DNA of 64,000 bases, from NCBI GenBank assembly GCA_002415855.1, contig DIAS01000068.1, positions 54,291 to 118,290 of the forward strand. Reading direction: 5' to 3'. This DNA is from Bacteroidales bacterium UBA5072. Its GTDB lineage: Bacteria; Bacteroidota; Bacteroidia; Bacteroidales; UBA10428. Shown here piece by piece: positions 1 through 8,307 of this stretch (positions are counted from its first letter, which is position 1; every line of letters begins with the position of its first letter). A program made the position numbers and the translations under genes. A model generated the notes under the pieces. The model worked only from the letters and a program-made list of their open reading frames with translations, had not been told where the DNA came from and made no database searches.

Positions 1-632
1 TTCCGGATGTCTCCGGGAGTTCTGATGCCGCCCCCTACTACCAGGGGTATGGTGATATTCTCCTTCACCTGCATTACAATTTCTTCTTTCACCCGGTCAT
101 GGGCCCCGCTTCCGGCTTCGAGGTAAATCATTTTCAGTCCAAGCTGCTCTCCGGCCAGTGCAGTGGCAACAATTATATCCGGTTTATCGGAGGGTATCGG
201 TCTGGTATTACTGATGTATTCCACAGATGATAAATGATGGCCGTCTATCAGGATGTATCCGGTAGGAATGATTTCCAATCCCGATCGTTTGATAAACTGT
301 GAGGCAAGCACGTGGTTCCCTATAAGATATTCAGGATTACGGCCCGACAGCAAAGACATCAGCAGAATACCGTCGGCCCTGGTGCTCAGTTGCAGCAAAT
401 TGCCAGGAAACAACACTACCGGGATATTTGTAATACTTTTAATTGTGATAATGGTCTCATCGATGGGTAAGGAAGTCAGACTGCCACCTGCAAGGATAAC
501 ATCAACGCCAGCCCTGGAGGCCATTTCTGCAGTCCTTTTCAATAAATCTCCCCGGCATTTCTCCGGGTCAACCAGCAGGAAGAAGACTTTGCGCTCCCCG
601 GTAAAAAAAGATTTGTAAATTTCCGCACTCAT
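1..632 (-). CDS. Geranylgeranylglyceryl phosphate synthase-like (GGGPS/PcrB family), 3' end cut by window edge
   Basis: Open on the minus strand from ATG at 632 to the window edge (210 codons seen, no stop). The translation carries the marks of the GGGPS/PcrB TIM-barrel family: LLVDPEK near the N-terminus, AGGS, PVVLFPGN, ADGILLMSLLSGRNPEYLIG, a GYILIDG stretch, YLEAGSG and VGGGIR as a terminal phosphate-binding loop. The family joins a polyprenyl diphosphate to sn-glycerol-1-phosphate through an ether bond. Bacteroidota members are known, but their lipid product in the cell is poorly understood. An in-frame ATG at 638 is an alternative start. The gene begins about 24-30 bases after the stop of the phosphopantetheinyl transferase and is probably co-transcribed with it. 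Identification rests on motifs read by eye. Confidence 0.85.
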   Translation of the reverse strand, partial: MSAEIYKSFFTGERKVFFLLVDPEKCRGDLLKRTAEMASRAGVDVILAGGSLTSLPIDETIITIKSITNIPVVLFPGNLLQLSTRADGILLMSLLSGRNPEYLIGNHVLASQFIKRSGLEIIPTGYILIDGHHLSSVEYISNTRPIPSDKPDIIVATALAGEQLGLKMIYLEAGSGAHDRVKEEIVMQVKENITIPLVVGGGIRTPGDIR

Positions 633-661
633 GGGCATTCAGCTTTTCAATACTACTCCTG

Positions 662-1294
662 TTATTTGCAACACCAGACCACCACATAATTTCCCAGGCT
701 GAAATAATTCAGATCAAAAAGTTCATTTCTGGAACGGTTGTGCACACGACCCTGAATCACTCCTTTATCCAGGGGTTCAAATGCTTCGATCGTCAGATTA
801 TCCTTGAAATTAATATCCTGCTTGTCACAAATCTTGTATAGCGCTTCTTTGGCGCACCAATGAATGTAAAGGTGGTATTTTTTATGCTCCTTATCCTGCG
901 TGATCACATCGTTCTCATTGATGAATTTATGTTCGATACTACTGATCCGGTGCGACATGTATTCCAGATCGATACCCACTTTCTTCTGCCGGTTCAGGAT
1001 AATCGCCGTCAGGTCGCGGGAATGTGAAATGCTGATGAAGTGTGTATTGCCTTTAATAAAAGGCTTTCTGTTGCCATTATAATATATGGATAACTCCTTG
1101 TCCGTCATTTCGCTCAACAAAACCCTTACACTCAGCCATTCTATTTTACGGGGCATATGCGTGAACCGCTCCAGCGATTCAAGTTCCTCACGGCTCAGCG
1201 TGATCTTCGAAAGCAATGTATTATAATCTTCGGTAATTTTCCAGATTCCCAGGTGGCAACCGTTATCCAAATGCTCATTTAATACTATAGCCAT
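662..1294 (-). CDS. 4'-phosphopantetheinyl transferase, Sfp type
   Basis: A 210-residue protein with the diagnostic motifs of the Sfp/AcpT superfamily: ISISHS at 87-92, GIDLE at 107-111 (Asp109 and Glu111 as Mg2+ ligands) and WCAKEALYK at 146-154. The enzyme moves the phosphopantetheine arm of CoA onto a serine of an acyl or peptidyl carrier protein. No polyketide or peptide synthase is nearby, so the partner is probably the housekeeping fatty-acid carrier protein, or a carrier used for aryl-polyene or flexirubin-like pigment (inference). It lies 20 bases downstream of gldD on the same strand and is followed closely by the GGGPS-like gene. Confidence 0.9.
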   Translation of the reverse strand: MAIVLNEHLDNGCHLGIWKITEDYNTLLSKITLSREELESLERFTHMPRKIEWLSVRVLLSEMTDKELSIYYNGNRKPFIKGNTHFISISHSRDLTAIILNRQKKVGIDLEYMSHRISSIEHKFINENDVITQDKEHKKYHLYIHWCAKEALYKICDKQDINFKDNLTIEAFEPLDKGVIQGRVHNRSRNELFDLNYFSLGNYVVVWCCK

Positions 1295-1314
1295 GGTGTG
1301 TTTGTGTTAATGGG

Positions 1315-1920
1315 TTACTTCCAGTTCAGGGTCTCAATGAGGTGTTCGATATCGGCAGAAAAGAAACTGACAACCGGTGCGAGAGAATCCTTGTTCGGGA
1401 TAACATTGAAGTACAAAGCGCCACTCAGAAAATTACGGCTGCTGTCGGTAGCATAAAAGTTAAATGATGAGGCGGTGTTCCCCTTGATATCATATATAAT
1501 CCCGTATACTTTTCGTTCGGGAAAAGAAAAAGGTTGTTCAATGATATCATCAGCCTTAATGATATGTTTATAGGCAATAGTATGGATATCCTCGACAAGC
1601 ATGTCGAGATTATCTTGCAACTCCTTGTAGGTTAAATGAATGGTTCCTTTGTAATCCGGAAAATCGATATTCAGCCAGCAGGGTTCCGGATGGTTACCCC
1701 GATAGGGATCTACTTTGGCATAAACGGGGACTTCAAAGCTGTAACTGCAATCGGACTGGTAAAGGATGTACTTCTTTTCGGGAAAATCGATTCTGAAATA
1801 ACTCCTGGGCTTGGGAGTGTAAGCCCTGGTGCACGCGGCAAAAGCCATGATGAGCAAAGTCAGAGCCGAAAGGTATGCAAGGCAACGTTGCCTGAAGAAA
1901 CTTCTGTTGTTAATTTTCAT
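1315..1920 (-). CDS. gldD: Gliding motility-type lipoprotein GldD
   Basis: A 201-residue lipoprotein: basic N-terminus, hydrophobic segment and lipobox AFAAC with the cysteine at about residue 30. The mature start has YTPKPRSYFRIDFP, the GldD family signature. In Flavobacterium johnsoniae GldD is needed for gliding and stabilises the type IX secretion machinery, but homologues are widespread in non-gliding Bacteroidota. The start overlaps the end of gldE by 11 bases, so translation is likely coupled. The order mutY-ssb-gldE-gldD is conserved in the phylum. The partner function with GldE is family knowledge; nothing here shows that the cell glides. Confidence 0.9.
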   Translation of the reverse strand: MKINNRSFFRQRCLAYLSALTLLIMAFAACTRAYTPKPRSYFRIDFPEKKYILYQSDCSYSFEVPVYAKVDPYRGNHPEPCWLNIDFPDYKGTIHLTYKELQDNLDMLVEDIHTIAYKHIIKADDIIEQPFSFPERKVYGIIYDIKGNTASSFNFYATDSSRNFLSGALYFNVIPNKDSLAPVVSFFSADIEHLIETLNWK

Positions 1921-3274
1921 GCCTGCTTGTGTCTTTGAGGGTCACCTGAATTTGTTTAATTCGACGCTGGTCAACCGATTTAACAGTGAAGTCAAATCCC
2001 TTGCAGGAAATCACTTCATTCTTTTTCGGCAACTCACCTTTCAGTTCAAGGATTAGCCCTGCCAATGTTTCTGCCTCACCTTTCACATCGTTGAAGATTT
2101 CCTCGTCCGCCCGGATGACCTTGAAAAAATCATTCAGCAACACTTTGGCTTCGAAAAGATAGTTTTCTTCATCCAGCTTTACGTAGAATATCTCATCATT
2201 GTCTGATTCATCAGTGATCTCTCCGACAATTTCCTCCAATATGTCTTCGAGGGTAATAATGCCGGAGGTCCCTCCGTATTCATCTATTACAACGGCCATG
2301 TGTATCTTTGTTGTCTGAAATTCCTTCAGCAGATCATTTATCATTTTGGTTTCCGGAACATAATAGGGCGGACGCATGATCGACTGCCAGTTGAAGGAAT
2401 CGGGCTTGCCGAGAAAGGGTAAAAGATCTTTGATGTAAAGAATACCTTTGATGTTGTCAAGATCCTGGTTGTAAACAGGAATACGCGAATAGCCCGAATC
2501 CACGATAAGCTTGATAAGTTTTTTAAAACGCGTCTGTATGGATACACCAATGATGTCCACCCGGGGCGTCATGATTTCCTGAACATCCATATTCCCTAAC
2601 TTGACAATACCCTCCAGTATTTTTTTCTCCTCGGTGATCCCCTGTTGCGTAAGATCAAGGGCATCTGACAGGTCATCAATGGATATCTGTTTCCCCTGGT
2701 GTGAAAACTTTTGCTGAATCCGGGCGGTGGTATTGATCAGCAAAAAATTCAGCGGCCTGCAAACCTTTTCAATCACTTCAAGCGGTGCAGCCATAAACCT
2801 GGCTACCTTCTCCGAATAACGGATGGCATAAATTTTAGGCAATATTTCACCAAAGAAAACAATCAAGAAAGTAATGGATACTACCTCAATGATAAAGCCC
2901 ATGATCGGGGCATTGGTAAAATCGAAAAGTGAATTGCTGAAGTAGGCGGAAATGACAATAATACCAATATTTACCAGGTTGTTGGTGACCAGGATGGTTG
3001 CCAGCAACTTTTCGGGCATGCTCAAAAGCTTTTCGATGATCAGGTTGGATTTTGATCTTGTAGATTTGATTGAACTTAGTTCAGTCGGGGATAATGAGAA
3101 AAAAGCTGCTTCAGCACCTGAAACCAAGGCAGAAAGTACCAGGAGTACCAGAATCGCGATTAGAGCCGCCAACAGGCTCAGGTTAAATGAGTTTACCGTA
3201 AAATCAAACACTGATCCTATTGTTGCCTGGTGATAGGGTTCTTCGTCCAATTCAGCTATCAATTGGTTAATCAA
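1910..3274 (-). CDS. gldE: GldE / CNNM-CorC family transmembrane protein with CBS domains
   Basis: 454 residues. The N-terminal half (about 25-200) is a DUF21/CNNM membrane module with several hydrophobic segments, the motif SGAEAAFFSLSPTEL and FFGEILPKIYAIRYSE. A CBS pair follows at about 225-350 (IMTPRVDIIGV; MAVVIDEYGGTSGIITLEDILEEIVGEI), then a CorC/HlyC-type C-terminal domain at about 365-445. The CNNM/CorC family is linked to Mg2+ or Co2+ handling, while GldE in flavobacteria partially suppresses gldD defects. Start ATG at 3274, eight bases after the ssb stop, with an 11-base overlap with gldD. Confidence 0.9.
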   Translation of the reverse strand: MINQLIAELDEEPYHQATIGSVFDFTVNSFNLSLLAALIAILVLLVLSALVSGAEAAFFSLSPTELSSIKSTRSKSNLIIEKLLSMPEKLLATILVTNNLVNIGIIVISAYFSNSLFDFTNAPIMGFIIEVVSITFLIVFFGEILPKIYAIRYSEKVARFMAAPLEVIEKVCRPLNFLLINTTARIQQKFSHQGKQISIDDLSDALDLTQQGITEEKKILEGIVKLGNMDVQEIMTPRVDIIGVSIQTRFKKLIKLIVDSGYSRIPVYNQDLDNIKGILYIKDLLPFLGKPDSFNWQSIMRPPYYVPETKMINDLLKEFQTTKIHMAVVIDEYGGTSGIITLEDILEEIVGEITDESDNDEIFYVKLDEENYLFEAKVLLNDFFKVIRADEEIFNDVKGEAETLAGLILELKGELPKKNEVISCKGFDFTVKSVDQRRIKQIQVTLKDTSRHEN

Positions 3275-3282
3275 TGCATAAA

Positions 3283-3717
3283 CTAAAAGGGCAGGTCATC
3301 GCCGACTGCCGGCTCTTCCATTGGTGGTTTATCTGCCGGATGCTGATCCATAGGCTGAGCCTGCACTGCAGATGCACCCGGTTCATCAGCTCTCTTACCC
3401 AGGAGTTGCATTACGTCGGCAACTATCTCGGTAGCATACCTTTTGTTTTTATCCTTGTCCTCCCATGACCGTGTGCGGATCTTCCCCTCAATATAGATCT
3501 GGCTTCCTTTTTTAACATACTTTTCTGCCACCTCGGCAAGCCCTCTCCACAGAACAACACTGTGCCATTCTGTTGTAGTAACCCGTTCCCCGCTTTTATT
3601 TTTATAAACGTCACTTGTTGCCATCCTCAGCGTGCATACAGGTGTATTATTATCCAAATAACGAACTTCAGGGTCCTGACCGACATGACCCACCAAAATG
3701 ACTTTGTTAACCGACAT
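3283..3717 (-). CDS. ssb: Single-stranded DNA-binding protein
   Basis: A 144-residue SSB. It opens with MSVNKVILVGHVGQDPEVRYL, has the OB-fold WHSVVLWRGLAEVAEKYVKKGSQIYIEGKIRTRSWED region, a low-complexity Ala/Pro/Gln linker, and ends in the acidic tip DDLPF that recruits replication and repair partners. It coats single-stranded DNA in replication, recombination and repair. It lies between mutY (51 bases upstream) and gldE, the arrangement usual in Bacteroidota. Start ATG at 3717 gives normal family length. Confidence 0.96.
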   Translation of the reverse strand: MSVNKVILVGHVGQDPEVRYLDNNTPVCTLRMATSDVYKNKSGERVTTTEWHSVVLWRGLAEVAEKYVKKGSQIYIEGKIRTRSWEDKDKNKRYATEIVADVMQLLGKRADEPGASAVQAQPMDQHPADKPPMEEPAVGDDLPF

Positions 3718-3768
3718 AGGATTGGTATTTAAATTCGGGTAAAATTATAAAAAATTATGATTTCACCT

Positions 3769-4833
3769 TTAAAGTATTCCTTCCTGATGCAAATCGGCCA
3801 GATATTTGTCAATCACCCTCGGTACGGCATATTCCGCTAAGCCTTCAAGCGGAATCTGCTGGTAACGGAAGGCACCACGATCGGGTTCCCGGTTGATCCT
3901 GATCTGATAAAAGCTGCAATGAAGGGTTTGATGTGTCAGCTGATGCCTGTAAGTTCTGGGGTGGAAATCCGCTTCAGGCTGAGTTTTTCCGAAAATGACC
4001 TTCCAGGCAGGCATTGATGTAAGCGTTTCATAATCAACCGGTGTTTCAGATTCGATCAGTGGAAACTCATAGAGTGAATTCCAGATATCGTTGCCCAGCC
4101 TTTTGTTCAGATAAGTATAACCCTTGTGCCGAATAAACAGATAATTGAAAAAACGTGCCTTTGTTTTCACCTTGCCTTCTTTTACCGGGAGGACGTTGGT
4201 TTTGCCCTCACAATTGGCTTTGCAGAGATGTGACAGCACGCAATGACGGCAATCCGGGTTTCTGGGCAGGCAGATCAATGCCCCGAATTCCATCAGCGCC
4301 TGGTTATGAATATCCGGTCTTTCACGATTCAGGATCTCTTCAGCCTTCTCTTTAAAGACACGCTTTCCGTAGGGTGAGTCAATCGGATCATGAATGCCGT
4401 ACAATCTTGACAATACCCTGTATACATTGCCATCCACCAAAGCAACAGGTTCCCCGAATGCTATGGATGCTATGGCTGCAGCGGTATAAGTCCCAACTCC
4501 CTTGAGCTTTGCCAATTCCTCGTGTTTCCGAGGGAAAATGCCACCATGGTCGTTTACCACCTTCCTGGCAGTTTCATGCAGATTCCGTGCCCTGGTATAA
4601 TAACCCAAACCCTGCCAGAGCTTCAGCACTTCATCCATGGGGGCATTTGCCAGGTCAGTAACCGTGGGAAACCGCTCTACAAACCTGTTGTAATAATCAG
4701 TTCCTTGAGCAACACGCGTTTGCTGAAGAATAATTTCGGAAAGCCAAATGTGATAAGGGGAATCCGATCTTCGCCATGGTAGATCTCTCCGGTTCTCCAG
4801 GTACCATTTTTCAAGGATTTTTGAAACCAACAT
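3769..4833 (-). CDS. mutY: A/G-specific adenine DNA glycosylase MutY
   Basis: 354 residues, full length. Catalytic Glu33 lies in the SEIILQQTRV helix. The helix-hairpin-helix LKGVGTYTAAAIA at 110-122 precedes catalytic Asp134 (ALVDGNVYRVLSR). The [4Fe-4S] motif is C188-x6-C195-x2-C198-x5-C204. The C-terminal third is a NUDIX-like domain that recognises 8-oxoguanine. MutY removes adenine mispaired with 8-oxoG. It heads the minus-strand mutY-ssb-gldE-gldD cluster and is divergent from the HU-like gene. Confidence 0.96.
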   Translation of the reverse strand: MLVSKILEKWYLENRRDLPWRRSDSPYHIWLSEIILQQTRVAQGTDYYNRFVERFPTVTDLANAPMDEVLKLWQGLGYYTRARNLHETARKVVNDHGGIFPRKHEELAKLKGVGTYTAAAIASIAFGEPVALVDGNVYRVLSRLYGIHDPIDSPYGKRVFKEKAEEILNRERPDIHNQALMEFGALICLPRNPDCRHCVLSHLCKANCEGKTNVLPVKEGKVKTKARFFNYLFIRHKGYTYLNKRLGNDIWNSLYEFPLIESETPVDYETLTSMPAWKVIFGKTQPEADFHPRTYRHQLTHQTLHCSFYQIRINREPDRGAFRYQQIPLEGLAEYAVPRVIDKYLADLHQEGIL

Positions 4834-4911
4834 CGGTTCTTTTGGAATAAATAATATTAAAAGATTGTCAAAATTAATGGTTTACTATTTTATTTATCGA
4901 AGGAAATGCTT

Positions 4912-4919
4912 TATATTTG
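4912..4919 (+). promoter_or_regulatory. Promoter -7 box (TATATTTG) of the HU-like gene
   Basis: TATATTTG matches the Bacteroidota housekeeping -7 consensus TAnnTTTG and sits 53 bases before the HU start codon. No clear -33 TTTG is seen at the usual 19-20 base distance. Start-site mapping has not been done. Confidence 0.5.
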
Positions 4920-4972
4920 CAACTCAGATTTTTGAAAACATCTAATTTATTGATAATTAAAGAATTTTAACA

Positions 4973-5257
4973 ATGACGAAAGCGGATATTGTAAACGAAA
5001 TCTCAAAAAACACCGGGATTGAGAAAATCACTGTCCAGAAGACGGTAGAAGCTTTTATGGAAGCTGTAAAAGACTCTCTAGTAGTAAACAAGAACGTTTA
5101 CCTGAGAGGATTCGGTAGTTTCATTATTAAGAAAAGGGCAAAGAAAACGGCCAGGAATATTTCCAAGAATACCACACTCATCATTCCGGCCCATAATATC
5201 CCTTCGTTTAAACCTGCAAAAACCTTTGTGAACAAGGTTAAAGCAAACGTTAAATAA
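4973..5257 (+). CDS. HU/IHF family DNA-binding protein
   Basis: A 94-residue histone-like protein. It opens with MTKADIVNEISKNTGIEK, the helical dimerisation part, then VYLRGFGSFIIKKRAKKTARN, the beta-arm hinge, with PSFKPAKTFVNKVK at the end (F-K-P-x-K is typical of the family). It binds DNA as a dimer, bends it and compacts the nucleoid. It is followed 24 bases later by the 31-residue basic protein, suggesting a common transcript that ends at the hairpin at 5404-5443. Confidence 0.94.
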   Translation: MTKADIVNEISKNTGIEKITVQKTVEAFMEAVKDSLVVNKNVYLRGFGSFIIKKRAKKTARNISKNTTLIIPAHNIPSFKPAKTFVNKVKANVK

Positions 5258-5281
5258 ATTGTCCCTATAAATTAACAGGAA

Positions 5282-5377
5282 ATGCCAAGCGGAAAGAAGC
5301 GTAAGAGACATAAAATGGCTACCCACAAACGTAAAAAGCGTTTGCGGAAGAACAGGCATAAGAAGAAGAACAGATAG
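5282..5377 (+). CDS. AURKAIP1/COX24-type 31-residue basic protein
   Basis: A very short frame, ATG 5282 to TAG 5375-5377, encoding 31 residues of which more than half are Lys, Arg or His: it begins MPSGKKRKRHKMATHKRKK and ends in a run of Arg, Lys, His and Asn. The sequence matches the small protein that Bacteroidota annotations name 'AURKAIP1/COX24 domain-containing', related to the mitochondrial small-subunit protein mS38, so a ribosomal association is likely (inference). It lies 24 bases after the HU-like gene. It is short enough to be missed by most gene callers. Confidence 0.85.
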   Translation: MPSGKKRKRHKMATHKRKKRLRKNRHKKKNR

Positions 5378-5403
5378 TCTGTAACTAATTCATCATAAGC
5401 ATA

Positions 5404-5443
5404 AATAAACCTAAAGTTGAACCAGTTTCACTTTAGGTTTATT
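5404..5443 (+). terminator. Hairpin terminator between the small basic protein and rng
   Basis: A perfect 13-base inverted repeat (5404-5416 and 5431-5443) encloses a 14-base loop. The stem is AT-rich at its base and has a CCTAAAG/CTTTAGG core. The T-rich right arm and following TTTA could act as the release tract. It is placed after the last codon of the HU/small-protein pair, 65 bases before rng. Confidence 0.65.
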
Positions 5444-5507
5444 ATGTTTATTTAATGGCGATCATGCAGCTTTCAAAAATATTCGTTCGTCATAATAACG
5501 AGGAAAT

Positions 5508-7058
5508 GTGAGCAAAGAATTGATTATTGATACATCCACCAGTGATGTTAGTATTGCTCTTTTAGAGGATAAAAAGTTAGTCGAATTAAATAAGGAAAAA
5601 AGCAACCCAAAATTTGCTGTAGGTGATATTTACCTGGGTAAGGTAAAAAAGCTGATGCCGGGACTTAATGCTGCCTTTGTTGATGTCGGCTATGAAAAGG
5701 ATGCATTCCTGCATTACCTGGATCTGGGTCCCCAGGTCAGATCTTTACACCGTTACCTCGATGGTTGTGTCAACAAAAGGGGCAAGATTCCTTCCTTCCA
5801 AAAATTCAAACGTGAGCGTGACATCGACAAAGAAGGGACAATAACTGACGTACTGGCTCAGGGTCAATTGGTTATGGTACAAATTGCCAAGGAGCCCATT
5901 TCAACCAAGGGACCACGTCTGACATCAGAAATATCCATCGCCGGTAGAAACCTGGTACTGATGCCGTTTCACGACAAGGTTTCTGTTTCGCAGAAAATAC
6001 AGTCAGCCGAAGAGAGAAACCGGCTTAAAACCCTTATTCAAAGTATTAAACCGCATAATTACGGGATCATTGTCCGTACAGTCGCCGAAGGCAAAAAGGT
6101 AAAGGACCTCGATACCGAGCTGAAAGGCCTGATACGAAAATGGGAAAATGCCTTTGATAACCTGAAAGGCATAAAACCCCCGCACCTGTTTATCGGTGAG
6201 ATAAACAGGACCTCTGCCATATTGCGGGATATCCTGAATGTATCCTTCAACAGCATAACCGTTGATGATGAGACCATCTTCAGGGAAATCAAGGAATACA
6301 TCAGCACCATTGCCCCTGAAAAGGAAAAGATCGTCAAACTGCACAAAGGTGACATTCCCATCTTTGAGCATTACGGCATTGAAAAACAAATCAAGTCAGC
6401 TTTTGGCAAGACCGTTTCGTTTAAGAACGGCGCCTATCTGATCATTGAGCATACCGAAGCACTTCATGTAATCGACGTAAACAGCGGCAACCGCTCAAAA
6501 ACAGTCTCCAACCAGGAGACCAACGCATTTGAGACCAACCTGTCTGCTGCTGAGGAAATTGCACGGCAGCTCAGGCTGCGTGATATGGGCGGCATTATCG
6601 TTATTGATTTCATTGACATGCAATCGAGTGACCACAAGCAAAAGGTCAACGAGAAGATCAAGCAGTCCATGGAAAACGACCGTGCCAAGCACAGCATACT
6701 CCCGCTCAGCAAATTCGGGCTGATGCAGATCACACGCCAGCGCGTCAGGCCCGAAATGCACATCAGCACCACTGAGAAATGTCCCACCTGCAACGGTTCA
6801 GGTGAGATCTCTCCAAGCATTCTGTTTGTCGATAAGATCGAAAACCAGATCGAAACCATACTTCAGAAAGAAAAACATAATCTGGTCATCATCAAACTTC
6901 ATCCTTATGTGGCTGCCTATCTGAAAAAGGGGGTAGTACCACAGTATATGAAATGGCGGTTCAAATATAAAACCCGGATCAGGATCGTGGCCATATCATC
7001 CTACGATTTCCTGGAATACCATATCTTTGGTGCAAACGGGGAGGAGATCGTTTCTTGA
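5508..7058 (+). CDS. rng: Ribonuclease G/E family protein
   Basis: 516 residues, GTG start at 5508 (an out-of-frame ATG at 5506 runs straight into TGA). An S1-like RNA-binding domain spans about 37-135 (VGDIYLGKVKKLMPGLNAAFVDVGYEKDAFLH). The catalytic core has metal ligands Asp323 (VIDVNSGN) and Asp367 (IIVIDFIDM). The zinc-link CPTC lies at 425-428 and is followed by NGSG. Length fits RNase G rather than the longer RNase E. It is a single-strand-specific endoribonuclease for rRNA processing and mRNA decay. Its place after an HU gene is common in Bacteroidota. Confidence 0.94.
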   Translation: MSKELIIDTSTSDVSIALLEDKKLVELNKEKSNPKFAVGDIYLGKVKKLMPGLNAAFVDVGYEKDAFLHYLDLGPQVRSLHRYLDGCVNKRGKIPSFQKFKRERDIDKEGTITDVLAQGQLVMVQIAKEPISTKGPRLTSEISIAGRNLVLMPFHDKVSVSQKIQSAEERNRLKTLIQSIKPHNYGIIVRTVAEGKKVKDLDTELKGLIRKWENAFDNLKGIKPPHLFIGEINRTSAILRDILNVSFNSITVDDETIFREIKEYISTIAPEKEKIVKLHKGDIPIFEHYGIEKQIKSAFGKTVSFKNGAYLIIEHTEALHVIDVNSGNRSKTVSNQETNAFETNLSAAEEIARQLRLRDMGGIIVIDFIDMQSSDHKQKVNEKIKQSMENDRAKHSILPLSKFGLMQITRQRVRPEMHISTTEKCPTCNGSGEISPSILFVDKIENQIETILQKEKHNLVIIKLHPYVAAYLKKGVVPQYMKWRFKYKTRIRIVAISSYDFLEYHIFGANGEEIVS

Positions 7059-7123
7059 TTCTTATGCTGCTTGAAGATGCCCATCAGGTTTTCCGGAATC
7101 TTCCATTAGCATCAGAATCAATC

Positions 7124-8260
7124 TTATACCTTAATAAATATCTTGTTCCGGTACATATACCGCAGTATCAGGAAGATCACCAGAAATGCGCCGACTGACC
7201 TGATCAGGTCGTACCAATTGCCTGTAACGGCTTGTAATCCCCCTGTGAATACCTCTGCAACCAGCCCGAAATCGAACAGGTGCCAGGCGGTATAAGCAAC
7301 TATGGAATTTGAACCGATTATTACAAATGCCCTGGCCCAGCCCTGAAGCTTCATCTCATCAACAACCAGGTAAAAAAGGGCTAATGAAAGGGAACAGATA
7401 CCTCCGGCAAAAAGTACAAAGGATCCGGTCCAGATGTGCTTGATGATCGGGTGAAACGGATGCCAGAGCCTACCCAGAACGATCAGTCCGATCCCCATGA
7501 CAGTCAGCTGCCATACCTTGCGCATTCCTGAACCCTCTGCCTTAAGCACGTAACCCGCAAAAACACCCAACATGGCAGTGGCGCCGAAATTAAGGCTGCT
7601 CAGTATCCAGGTATAGGTGGTGCCATCCTGGAAATTACCCAGAACCAACTTGTCGATATACAGTGCCATGTTTTCATGCGGATTGTATAAACCGGCACCC
7701 AGACCGGGAATCGGGATCAATGCCATAACAAACCAATAAACCAGCATGAGACCCAGGGTCGCCAGTAACTGTGCCCTTACCCCAATATACAAAACAAACA
7801 CCGAGGCAATCAGGTAACCTGCGGCAATCGACTGAAGCGTATTGCTGTAAAACTTGATCCCGGAAAAATCATACCCGAGCAGATTGCCCTGAACAGCCAT
7901 TCCCAAAATCCACAGGATGATGATACGTTTGATGATATGCGGCCACAGGTCAGCCTTTGAACGGGAAGTCCCAAGCCGCCTGGCAAATGAGAACGGGATA
8001 GATACACCTGCAAGCCAGACAAAAAGTGGCATGATAATGTCATAAAACCTGAAACCCAGCCAATCCACATGATCGAGTTGAATATTGATAAATGAGGTAG
8101 CAGGACTGTGGAATATCTTATCAAGGCTTTTGAAGATCACCTCACCACCCATAATCCAGAACATATCGAAGCCACGTAACGCATCAACCGACAGAATTCT
8201 TTTGCCTGAAGAGGCTTCAGGCCCGATCCTGAACTTTTCAAGTGATTCCAGTGTTCTCAT
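7124..8260 (-). CDS. HGSNAT/DUF5009-type membrane acyltransferase
   Basis: 378 residues with about ten hydrophobic segments. The early motif RILSVDALRGFDMFWIMGGE and then LDHVDWLGFRFYDIIMPLFVWLAGVSIPFSF are hallmarks of the heparan-alpha-glucosaminide N-acetyltransferase-like family (COG4299), where a histidine before the WxGF stretch takes the acetyl group. Human HGSNAT acetylates glucosamine across the lysosomal membrane. Bacterial relatives probably acylate amino sugars or glycans at the envelope (inference). It is divergent from dsbD with 47 bases between the start codons and stands alone on its strand. Confidence 0.82.
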   Translation of the reverse strand: MRTLESLEKFRIGPEASSGKRILSVDALRGFDMFWIMGGEVIFKSLDKIFHSPATSFINIQLDHVDWLGFRFYDIIMPLFVWLAGVSIPFSFARRLGTSRSKADLWPHIIKRIIILWILGMAVQGNLLGYDFSGIKFYSNTLQSIAAGYLIASVFVLYIGVRAQLLATLGLMLVYWFVMALIPIPGLGAGLYNPHENMALYIDKLVLGNFQDGTTYTWILSSLNFGATAMLGVFAGYVLKAEGSGMRKVWQLTVMGIGLIVLGRLWHPFHPIIKHIWTGSFVLFAGGICSLSLALFYLVVDEMKLQGWARAFVIIGSNSIVAYTAWHLFDFGLVAEVFTGGLQAVTGNWYDLIRSVGAFLVIFLILRYMYRNKIFIKV

Positions 8261-8277
8261 ATGAATTTAATTTAATT

Positions 8278-8285
8278 TAAATTTG
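8278..8285 (+). promoter_or_regulatory. Promoter -7 box (TAAATTTG) of dsbD
   Basis: TAAATTTG fits TAnnTTTG and lies 22 bases before the dsbD start, in the AT-rich gap between two divergent genes. A -33 TTTG at standard spacing is not evident. Confidence 0.4.
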
Positions 8286-8307
8286 CATAAATTATTACAC
8301 AATACCA

